Source: Anaerolineales bacterium | GTDB taxonomy: Bacteria > Chloroflexota > Anaerolineae > Anaerolineales > DRMV01 | Length of the DNA: 9,683 nt | Assembly (NCBI GenBank): GCA_026991215.1 | Contig: JALXBY010000381.1 | Coordinates: forward strand, 1-9,683 | Direction: 5' to 3' | Part shown: piece by piece, positions 1 through 5,659 of the stretch | How the letters are laid out: the number at the start of each line of letters is the position of its first letter | Position numbering within the stretch: the first letter of the stretch is position 1 | Made by a program: the position numbers and the translations under genes | Notes under the pieces: model-generated | Told to the model about the DNA's origin: nothing | The model's database searches: none | The model's input: the letters and a program-made list of their open reading frames with translations, nothing else

Positions 1-1227
1 CAGGACGTGCCCGGCAGCGTGCTCCGGGCCTACGGCCTGGAACGCCTTCGCTTTGGGCCGGAGTACATCATCCCCAAGCCCTTCGACCCCCGGGTGCTCC
101 TCTGGGAAGCGCCGGCCGTGGCCAAGGCCGCGATGGAAACGGGCGTGGCCCGGCGGTACATCGACATCGAAGAGTACCGGGAACATCTGGCCCTGCGGCA
201 GGGCATGGGTGAGCACATCCGCCACTTCTTCATCAACAACGCCAAGGCCGTGAAGCCCACCAAGCGGGTGGTGCTGCCCGAAGGCGAGGAGGCCAAAATC
301 TTGCGGGCCGCGGCCATCGTCAAGGACGAGGGCATTGCCGAACCCATCCTTCTGGGCCGGCCCGAAATCATCCGGGAGCAGATGCAGCGCCTGGGCATCG
401 AGCAGGAACTCACCATTGTGGACCCCAAGCATTGCAACAAGATGGAGGAATACGCCCGCGCGCTGCACCAACTGCGGCAGCGCAAAGGCGTGACCCTGGA
501 ACGTGCCCGAAAACTCCTGCAAGACCCCAACGTGCTCGCGGCCATGATGGTGAAAATGGGCGACGCGGACGCCGCGGTCTCGGGCATCATCCACGAGTAT
601 CCGGAAGTGATTCGGCCGGCCTTGCAGGTACACGGCACCGCGCCCGGCCACCGGCTGGCCGTGGGCACCTACATCGTCATCGTCAAGAACCGGGTGTACT
701 TCTTCGCGGACGCCACGGTCAACATCGAACCCTCTTCCGAGGACCTGGCCGAGATTGCCATCGCGGTGGCCGACTTTGCCCGCAAACTGGGCGTGGAACC
801 CCGGGTGGCCATGCTTTCCTTCAGCAACTTCGGCAGCACCCGGCACCCCCTGAGCGAGAAGGTGCGCCGCGCGGTGGAAATCATCTGGGAACGCCGGCCT
901 GACATCCCCGCGGACGGCGAGATGCAGGCCGACACCGCGGTGGTGCCGGAAATCATCGAGCAGCGCTACCCCTTCAGCCGGGTGCGGGACGCCAACGTGC
1001 TCATCTTCCCCGACCTGGAGGCGGCCAACATCGCGTACAAACTCCTGGCCCGGCTCGGCGGCGCGGAGGTCATCGGGCCGATTCTCCTGGGCATTGGCGC
1101 GCCCATCCAGGTGCTGCAAACCGGCGACGAGGTGCGGGACATCGTCTACATGATTGCCGTGGCCGTGATGGACGCGGCCCAGCGGGAGAAACAGGGCCTG
1201 CAACGGCTGCCCAACCTGATGGGATGA
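1..1227 (+). CDS. maeB: NADP-dependent malic enzyme with phosphotransacetylase-like domain (C-terminal part, 5' truncated)
   Basis: This is the last 408 residues of a MaeB-type malic enzyme, which oxidatively decarboxylates malate to pyruvate in the cytoplasm with NADP reduction. The frame is open from the first base, so the start lies left of the window. Full-length relatives are about 750-770 residues, so roughly 350 are missing, including the catalytic malic domain. Visible residues 1 to about 60 carry the family's domain-junction sequence (AYGLERLRFGPEYIIPKPFD, then APAVAKAAMETGVA). From about residue 86 a phosphotransacetylase-like domain begins (RVVLPEGEEAKILRAA) and runs to the stop; it contains ILLGRPEII, FSNFGSTRHP, DGEMQADTA and FPDLEAANIAYKL. 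In the characterised enzymes this domain lacks transacetylase activity and mediates allosteric control by acetyl-CoA; that is family knowledge, not visible here. The gene ends at a TGA followed within 50 bp by a strong terminator. Which cofactor is preferred cannot be read from this part. Confidence 0.93.
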   Translation, partial: QDVPGSVLRAYGLERLRFGPEYIIPKPFDPRVLLWEAPAVAKAAMETGVARRYIDIEEYREHLALRQGMGEHIRHFFINNAKAVKPTKRVVLPEGEEAKILRAAAIVKDEGIAEPILLGRPEIIREQMQRLGIEQELTIVDPKHCNKMEEYARALHQLRQRKGVTLERARKLLQDPNVLAAMMVKMGDADAAVSGIIHEYPEVIRPALQVHGTAPGHRLAVGTYIVIVKNRVYFFADATVNIEPSSEDLAEIAIAVADFARKLGVEPRVAMLSFSNFGSTRHPLSEKVRRAVEIIWERRPDIPADGEMQADTAVVPEIIEQRYPFSRVRDANVLIFPDLEAANIAYKLLARLGGAEVIGPILLGIGAPIQVLQTGDEVRDIVYMIAVAVMDAAQREKQGLQRLPNLMG

Positions 1228-1272
1228 GCCGACCGCAAGGTCCTGCCCAAGCCATCTACCCGGTTGCAAGTC

Positions 1273-1315
1273 CAGGGCCGGGGAACAGCGCCCCGGCCCT
1301 GAAGTTTTACTTTTT
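1273..1315 (+). terminator. Intrinsic terminator of the malic enzyme gene
   Basis: A perfect 11-bp GC-rich stem has left arm CAGGGCCGGGG at 1273-1283 and right arm CCCCGGCCCTG at 1291-1301, with a 7-base loop. It is followed by a T-rich tail (TTTTACTTTTT, 1305-1315). It starts 45 bp after the malic enzyme stop codon, so it should end that transcript. This is the clearest rho-independent terminator in the window. Confidence 0.9.
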
Positions 1316-1324
1316 GTGGTGAAA

Positions 1325-1355
1325 GGGTGGGGGAGGGCATTGCCCTCCCCCACCC
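1325..1355. repeat. Perfect 15-bp inverted repeat (GC-rich palindrome)
   Basis: GGGTGGGGGAGGGCA at 1325-1339 is exactly complementary to 1341-1355, with only one base between the arms. In RNA it would form about 14 bp of stem with a 3-base loop. No T-run follows on the plus strand, so it is not a standard terminator in that direction, and only TTTC follows on the minus strand. It lies 9 bp after the T-tail of the malic enzyme terminator and about 55 bp before the GMC gene's -10 element. An alternative small hairpin (CCCC 1353-1356 with GGGG 1360-1363) overlaps its right arm. Its role is unknown; a backup transcription barrier is possible. Confidence 0.8.
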
Positions 1356-1410
1356 CTGCGGGGAGTCGCCTCAGCCTGTTTTGGTTGTTCCGAACTTGAT
1401 GCGCCCCATG

Positions 1411-1419
1411 TGTTATAGT
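1411..1419 (+). promoter_or_regulatory. Extended -10 promoter for the GMC oxidoreductase gene
   Basis: TGTTATAGT fits the extended -10 form TG-N-TATAAT with one mismatch. It stands out in a locally AT-richer part of the 271-bp spacer (1228-1498). No good -35 box lies 16-18 bp upstream; extended -10 promoters can work without one. Transcription would start near 1426, giving a leader of about 73 bases before the ATG at 1499. This is a sequence-only prediction. Confidence 0.5.
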
Positions 1420-1443
1420 TCTTGCGCAATCCCTGAAAACCCG

Positions 1444-1450
1444 AAAGGAG
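1444..1450 (+). promoter_or_regulatory. Strong Shine-Dalgarno-like AAAGGAG without a start codon at usable distance
   Basis: AAAGGAG is the best ribosome-binding match upstream of the GMC gene, but it sits 48 bases before the ATG at 1499. No ATG, GTG or TTG follows it within the usual 4-12 bases. The frame of the GMC protein is open back through this site, with only an ATT (1451) near it. Next to the ATG itself there is only a weak purine stretch (AGGCAGGCAG, 1481-1490). Either the GMC start uses a weak site or the leader folds to bring this one close. Confidence 0.4.
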
Positions 1451-1498
1451 ATTAGCCCCTTCTCAAGCACCCTCAACCCCAGGCAGGCAGCCCGCGCT

Positions 1499-3076
1499 AT
1501 GTACGACGCGGTGGTCATTGGTTCGGGCTTTGGCGGCAGCGTCGCGGCCCTCCGCCTGGCGGAAAAGGGCTACCAGGTGCTGGTGCTGGAACAGGGCCGC
1601 TTCTTCCGCCGGGACGAGGACTTCCCGGCCACCAACTGGCGGGTCTGGGATACCCTCTGGTTCCCCCCGCTGCGCCTATTCGGAACCCTGGCCATCACCG
1701 CCCTCAACGGGCTGTGGGTGCTGTACGGCGTGGGCGTGGGCGGTGGCAGCCTGGTCTACGCCGGCGTGCTGGAGGTCCCGGAGCCTTCCACCTTCACCCG
1801 ACCGGCCTGGCGCCGCTGGGGCGATTGGTGGGAACGGCTCCGGCCCCATTACGTGACCGCGCGGGCCATGTTGGGCGCGTCCCGCAACCCCCGCACCAAC
1901 GCCATCGACCGCGCGCTTGCCAACGTCGCCCAGCGGCTGGGCCAGGGCCACACCTTCCGGCCGGTGGACGTGGGGGTGTGGTTCGGCGACCCCGCGGGCC
2001 AGGATGGGGCTTCCTCTTCCCCAGAACCGCCGCGGCGCCCCTGCACCTTCTGCCGCAACTGCATGGTCGGCTGCCGGGAAGGGGCCAAGAACCTGCTGAC
2101 CAAGAACTACCTCTACCTGGCCCAGCGGTTGGGGGTGCGCATCCAAAGCCAGGCCCAGGCCCTCTGGATTCAGGCCCTGCCGCCTGACGCGGATGGCCCC
2201 CGCTATGCCGTGCACTGGCGGCCCATGACCGGATGGCGGAGGAAGCCCCGCACGGTCTACGCGCGGCGGGTAGTGGTGGCCGCGGGCGTACTGGGCACGC
2301 TGCGCCTCCTCTTCCGCAGCCGGGAAAAGGGCGGCCTGCCCCACCTTTCCCCCCATCTGGGCGAAGTGGTCCGCACCAACTCCGAGGAACTCAACGGCGT
2401 GCTGCTCCCCCGGCCCCTGCCCTGGGAGGCGGTCCAGGGCGTGGCCATCACCAGCATCTTCCACGCGGACGACGACACCCGCATCGAACCGGTGGGGTTC
2501 GGGCGGGGGTCCAGCCTGTTGCGTTTCCTGGCCGCGCCCACGTTGATTCCCCCCGGCACCCCGCGACGGGCGCGGCTTTGGCGCATCCTGCGGGCCTTGT
2601 TCACCCGACCGGGGGACGCGCTGCGGCTGTACGTCCTCCCCCGCTGGACCGAACGTACCGTCATCCTGCTCGTCATGCAGCGTACGGATACCCGCGTGCG
2701 CATCCACTGGCGCCGGGACCGCCTTTGGGTGGAGCAGGACCCGGCTCACCCGGTTCCGGCCGAGGTGCCCAGCGGGTACCGGGTGGTGCGCATGCTGGCC
2801 GAGGAACTGGGGGGCCGTCCGGTCTCTTCCCTGCCCGTGGCCCTCTTTGGCGTGCCCATGACCGCGCACATCCTGGGCGGATGCCCCATGGGGCCGACCC
2901 CAGAGACCGGTGTGGTGGACCTGGCGGGCCAGGTGCACGGGCACCCAGGGGTGTACGTGGTGGATGGCTCCATCGTGCCCGGAAACCTGGGCGTGAACCC
3001 CAGCCTGACCATCACCGCGATGGCCGAATACGTGATGAGCCGCGTGCCGCCCAAGGGCGGCGCTTCGGCCCCTTGA
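1499..3076 (+). CDS. GMC-family FAD oxidoreductase, cholesterol-oxidase-like
   Basis: A 525-residue flavoprotein of the glucose-methanol-choline family. Such enzymes oxidise an alcohol, often a sterol or other hydrophobic ring compound, using FAD. The N-terminal dinucleotide-binding motif is GSGFGGS (residues 8-14) after VVIG, with an acidic strand end at VLVLEQG (27-33). A second flavin-contact segment is GVGVGGGSLVYAGV (77-90). The C-terminal signature has His457 in HILGGCPMG and Asn500 in GNLGVNPSLTITAMAE, which match the conserved His/Asn pair of GMC active sites, plus VYVVDGSIVPG. Residues 182-192 hold a four-cysteine cluster CxxCxxCxxxC followed by GAKNLLTKNYL. I recall this segment from cholesterol-oxidase-like relatives. 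No signal peptide or membrane helix is evident, so it is probably cytoplasmic. The start is chosen because MYDAVVIGSG is the normal beginning of the fold. The gene stands alone behind its own predicted promoter. The substrate cannot be told from sequence; a sterol is only one possibility. Confidence 0.88.
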   Translation: MYDAVVIGSGFGGSVAALRLAEKGYQVLVLEQGRFFRRDEDFPATNWRVWDTLWFPPLRLFGTLAITALNGLWVLYGVGVGGGSLVYAGVLEVPEPSTFTRPAWRRWGDWWERLRPHYVTARAMLGASRNPRTNAIDRALANVAQRLGQGHTFRPVDVGVWFGDPAGQDGASSSPEPPRRPCTFCRNCMVGCREGAKNLLTKNYLYLAQRLGVRIQSQAQALWIQALPPDADGPRYAVHWRPMTGWRRKPRTVYARRVVVAAGVLGTLRLLFRSREKGGLPHLSPHLGEVVRTNSEELNGVLLPRPLPWEAVQGVAITSIFHADDDTRIEPVGFGRGSSLLRFLAAPTLIPPGTPRRARLWRILRALFTRPGDALRLYVLPRWTERTVILLVMQRTDTRVRIHWRRDRLWVEQDPAHPVPAEVPSGYRVVRMLAEELGGRPVSSLPVALFGVPMTAHILGGCPMGPTPETGVVDLAGQVHGHPGVYVVDGSIVPGNLGVNPSLTITAMAEYVMSRVPPKGGASAP

Positions 3077-3081
3077 GGAAG

Positions 3082-3156
3082 TGTTCACACAGAGGCACGG
3101 AAGACACAGCGGTTTGGGCTTTGCGCCTCTGTGTTCCCTGTGGCTCCGTGTGAACA
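3082..3156. repeat. Imperfect inverted repeat of a dispersed-repeat type between convergent genes
   Basis: TGTTCACAC at 3082-3090 is the exact reverse complement of 3148-3156. The inner arms (about 3091-3112 and 3126-3147) remain partly complementary, sharing words such as CACAG, GAGG and GGCAC/GCCAC. The composition, built from CACAGAGGCACGG-like words, matches a short repeat seen scattered in intergenic regions of many environmental bacterial genomes; spurious translations give strings such as HREHRG. It fills the gap between the stop codons of the GMC gene (3076) and the PAP2-like gene (3170). No second copy is in this window, so its dispersed nature is from general knowledge. As RNA it would fold on either strand and might serve as a two-way terminator. 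Confidence 0.65.
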
Positions 3157-3169
3157 TTTGGAGACAGGG

Positions 3170-3742
3170 CTACCCCCAGCCCTTGAGAATCAACGCGGTG
3201 ATGAGCGCGCCGGCCAGGGCCCCGGCCACCAACTGGGCCGGGGTGTGTTTGCGCCGGTGCAGCCGCGCCCAGGCCACCAGGGGCAGGAAGGCAAAGGTCC
3301 AGGCCGCGGCGGGACCGTACACGTAGGTCAACAGCGTGGCGAACCCGGCCACCCCCACCATGTGCAGGCTGATTTTCCAGAAGTTGGAGATGGTCCACAT
3401 GGTCAGGCCCAGGGCCGCGTAAATCAGGGGTAGAAGCCAGATGAGCCGGGGCGCGCCCAGGGCCCGCAGCACGACCAGGGCCAGCAGGTCGCTGCTCAGG
3501 CTCACCAGGATGAAGCGGGGGCGCTCCGACCGGCGGGAAAGTTCCCAATCGCTGACCCAGCCCTTGCGGATGCCCAGGGCCACATAGGCCAGGGGGATGC
3601 CCGTGAGCATGGCAAAGGCCAGCATGGCCCAGGCCACGCCGGGCCACCCTCCGGCCCGCCAGCCCACCAGAGGGAAAATCACCAGGGAAAGGACCGAACT
3701 GTCGAAGAACACGGAGACCCATCGGGCCAGATGGTCACGCAC
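3170..3742 (-). CDS. PAP2-like integral membrane protein, divergent catalytic motifs
   Basis: A 190-residue protein with about six hydrophobic segments (roughly 12-28, 36-58, 77-94, 99-118, 126-148 and 161-187). Motif order recalls the PAP2 phosphatase/haloperoxidase superfamily, whose membrane members remove phosphate from lipid phosphates. Motif 1 is reduced to SERP (72-75) with no Lys at the expected place. Motif 2 is SLH (125-127) in place of PSGH. Motif 3 is R150-x5-H156-x3-Q160, where the usual Asp is Gln. The two histidines and the arginine that matter most are therefore kept but the rest has drifted, so phosphatase activity is uncertain. The start is GTG at 3742, preceded at 6 bases by GGAGG; the nearby upstream ATG is out of frame. 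It is transcribed divergently from the amidohydrolase gene and ends 13 bp from the inverted repeat. A role in undecaprenyl or isoprenoid phosphate handling is possible but unproven. Confidence 0.75.
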   Translation of the reverse strand: MRDHLARWVSVFFDSSVLSLVIFPLVGWRAGGWPGVAWAMLAFAMLTGIPLAYVALGIRKGWVSDWELSRRSERPRFILVSLSSDLLALVVLRALGAPRLIWLLPLIYAALGLTMWTISNFWKISLHMVGVAGFATLLTYVYGPAAAWTFAFLPLVAWARLHRRKHTPAQLVAGALAGALITALILKGWG

Positions 3743-3827
3743 GGCTCGCCTCCATGGCCAGGGTCCAGGATGCGCTTTATGGTACCCTAACCCCTACCCT
3801 GCGCCATCCTTGTTTTGGAGGTGGGCC
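3743..3827. promoter_or_regulatory. Divergent spacer with ribosome-binding sites for both flanking genes
   Basis: This 85-bp gap must carry the start signals of both the PAP2-like gene (left) and the amidohydrolase gene (right). On the minus strand GGAGG (complement of 3749-3753) lies 6 bases before the GTG start. On the plus strand GGAGGTG (3817-3823) lies 4 bases before the ATG at 3828. I see only poor -10 candidates (for example TTTATG near 3776 on the plus strand), so no promoter is called. A C-rich stretch with telomere-like spacing occurs at 3785-3800. Confidence 0.45.
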
Positions 3828-5018
3828 ATGGCGGATTACGGGCAACTTCTCCAGCAGGCCCAGGAACTGTTCACCTGGACCCAGGCCCTGCGTCGGCACT
3901 TCCACCAGTACCCGGAACTGGGTTTTCAGGAGAGGCAAACCGCACAGCGGGTGGCGGAAGAACTGACGCGGCTGGGCCTGGAGGTCCACACCGGCATTGC
4001 CGAAACCGGCGTGGTGGCCGTGCTCGAAGGGTGCCAGTCACGGCCCAGGGTGATGCTCCGGGCGGATATGGACGCGCTGCCCATCCAGGAGGCCAACCAG
4101 GTCCCTTACGCGTCCAAACATCCGGGCGTGATGCACGCCTGCGGTCACGACGGCCACATGGCCATACTGCTGACCGCGGCCCGGCTGCTGGCCGAGCGCC
4201 GGGAGGAAGTGCCCGGTACGCTCATCTTCCTGTTCCAGCCCGCGGAAGAGGGGTTGGGCGGGGCCGAACGCATGATTCAGGAAGGCGTGTTGGAGCGCTT
4301 CCGCCCCGAGATGGCCCTGGCCCTGCACCTGTGGAACCAGCGGCCCGTGGGCTGGGTGGGCATCCAGGAGGGGCCGACCATGGCCGCGGCCGATGCCTTC
4401 ACCATCCGCATTCGGGGGAAGGGCGGCCACGGCGCCCTGCCGCACCTGACCCATGACCCGGTCACCGCGGCCGGGCACCTCATCGTGGCCCTGCAGAACC
4501 TCATGGCCCGGGAAGTGGACCCGCTGGACACCGCGGTGCTCAGCGTGGGGCAGATGCAGGCTGGCCGGGCCTTCAACGTGATTCCCGAAGAAGCCGAACT
4601 CCAGGGCACCCTGCGGACCTTCCGGGCCGAGACGCGGTCGCACATCCATCAACGGGTGCGGGAACTGGCCGAATCCCTGGCCGCAGGGTACCGGTGCCAA
4701 GCCCAGGTCACCTGGGAGATGCGCACTCCCGCGCTGGTCAATCATCCCGAGATGGCCCGGCGGGTACGGGAAGTGGTGCATCGCCTCTGGCCCGAGGCCC
4801 GGGTGGTGCCCTTCCGCACCATGGGGTCTGAGGATATGGCCTTCTTCATGGAACGGGTGCCGGGGTGCTACTTCTTCCTGGGTTCGGCCAATCCGGAAAA
4901 GGGCCTGGACGCGCCCCACCATCACCCCCGGTTCGACTTCGACGAGCGGGTGCTGCCCTATGGCGCGGCGCTGCTGGCGGCCGCGGCCCTGGATGTGCTC
5001 CGCAACCCGCCAGTGTGA
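3828..5018 (+). CDS. M20-family metallo-amidohydrolase (N-acyl-amino-acid / hippurate hydrolase type)
   Basis: A 396-residue cytoplasmic enzyme of the M20D peptidase group, which cleaves the amide bond of N-acyl amino acids (hippurate, N-acetyl amino acids or IAA conjugates). The two-metal site is complete by comparison with the family: Cys105 and His107 in MHACGHDGH, catalytic Glu140 and ligand Glu141 in FQPAEEG, His167 in ALHLW, and the late His cluster 364-366 in DAPHHHP. The segment LRADMDALPIQE (77-88) precedes them. The dimerisation (lid) domain starts near residue 190 with IRGKGGHGALPH, and VGQMQAGRAFNVIP (240-253) is characteristic. Length is typical. The start at 3828 is fixed by GGAGGTG four bases upstream; the frame is open further left but would run into the divergent gene. 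It converges on the lipoprotein gene with 12 bp between stop codons. The natural substrate cannot be decided from sequence. Confidence 0.92.
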   Translation: MADYGQLLQQAQELFTWTQALRRHFHQYPELGFQERQTAQRVAEELTRLGLEVHTGIAETGVVAVLEGCQSRPRVMLRADMDALPIQEANQVPYASKHPGVMHACGHDGHMAILLTAARLLAERREEVPGTLIFLFQPAEEGLGGAERMIQEGVLERFRPEMALALHLWNQRPVGWVGIQEGPTMAAADAFTIRIRGKGGHGALPHLTHDPVTAAGHLIVALQNLMAREVDPLDTAVLSVGQMQAGRAFNVIPEEAELQGTLRTFRAETRSHIHQRVRELAESLAAGYRCQAQVTWEMRTPALVNHPEMARRVREVVHRLWPEARVVPFRTMGSEDMAFFMERVPGCYFFLGSANPEKGLDAPHHHPRFDFDERVLPYGAALLAAAALDVLRNPPV

Positions 5019-5030
5019 GCGAAGCCAGAT

Positions 5031-5618
5031 TCACCGCTGGTAGGTGCCCATCCATTCGGCCTGGGCCAGCACGTGGCCTTGCATGGCCTCCAGCACCTGG
5101 GTCTTGGTCGCGCCTTCCGGCAGGCCCAGGGAGGGTACGTCCAGGGCATACAGGCGGAAGAAATAGCGGTGGGCCGGACCTGGCGGCGGACAGGGGCCGC
5201 CGTAGCCCAGGCGTCCCCAACTGTTCCGGCCCATCTTGCCCGGCGGGGCCTGACCCTCTTTCACTTCCCGCACCGAAGGCGGGATGTCGTACACGACCCA
5301 GTGGTCCCACGTCCCCATGGGCGCATCCGGGTCCTCCATGATGAGGACCAGGCTCTGGGCCTCCTGGGGAACGCCCTGCCAGCGCAGGGGTGGGATGCGG
5401 TCCTGGCCCTGGCAGGTGTAACGGTCGGGGATGGGCTGCCCATAGCCAAAGGCGGGGGAAGTCAGACGGAGCGTAGTGGCCCCAGCCCGGGGTGTTGTCG
5501 GCGCCGGGGTCGATGGCGGCGCCGTGGGCGGCGTTGTGACCGCTGTGCTGGGCCTGGCCTGCTGACAGCCAAAGAGCAGCAAAAGCAAGCCGAAAAACAG
5601 CCAACCGTAGGGTTTCAT
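5031..5618 (-). CDS. YbhB/YbcL-type PEBP (Raf-kinase-inhibitor-like) lipoprotein
   Basis: A 195-residue protein with a lipoprotein signal: MKP followed by a hydrophobic stretch ending LLFGC, so Cys18 should be lipidated and the protein anchored outside the cytoplasmic membrane. Residues about 19-45 are a Pro/Thr/Ala-rich linker. The remainder is a phosphatidylethanolamine-binding-protein domain of the bacterial YbhB/YbcL class. It has LTSPAFGYGQPIPDRYTCQG (52-71) with PPLRW just after, the hallmark EDPDAP and HWVVYDIP, then GRNSWGRLGYGGPCPP and HRYFFRLYALD. The ligand and function of bacterial PEBP proteins are largely unknown; a small-molecule or lipid-binding role is inferred. The start at 5618 is supported by AGGAGGT (complement of 5624-5630), 5 bases upstream; the open frame reaching to 5840 has no such site and overlaps the MFS gene. 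It follows the MFS gene by 41 bp on the same strand, so the two are probably co-transcribed. Confidence 0.88.
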   Translation of the reverse strand: MKPYGWLFFGLLLLLFGCQQARPSTAVTTPPTAPPSTPAPTTPRAGATTLRLTSPAFGYGQPIPDRYTCQGQDRIPPLRWQGVPQEAQSLVLIMEDPDAPMGTWDHWVVYDIPPSVREVKEGQAPPGKMGRNSWGRLGYGGPCPPPGPAHRYFFRLYALDVPSLGLPEGATKTQVLEAMQGHVLAQAEWMGTYQR

Positions 5619-5659
5619 GGGCCACCTCCTGGGGAAGGTGGAAGGCCGCGGGGACGTCA

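Noticed and set aside
1676..3157. Long open frame (493 codons) on the minus strand opposite the GMC gene
   Set aside because: It mirrors the GMC coding frame in GC-rich DNA, has a low-complexity Gly/His/Pro/Arg-rich product with no recognisable domain, and the plus-strand gene has clear catalytic motifs.
3081..3326. Small open frame starting in the inverted repeat
   Set aside because: Frames through this repeat type give typical spurious proteins (words such as FTQRHGRH), and no ribosome site is present.
3597..3827. Upstream extension of the amidohydrolase frame
   Set aside because: It overlaps the start of the divergent PAP2-like gene and gives unrelated sequence; the ATG at 3828 has a strong ribosome site and matches family length.
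5010..5040. Possible hairpin spanning the stop codons of the amidohydrolase and lipoprotein genes
   Set aside because: CCAG-x-GTGA and TCAC-xx-CTGG pair only with a bulge, the loop is long and no T-run follows on either strand, so it is not supported as a terminator.
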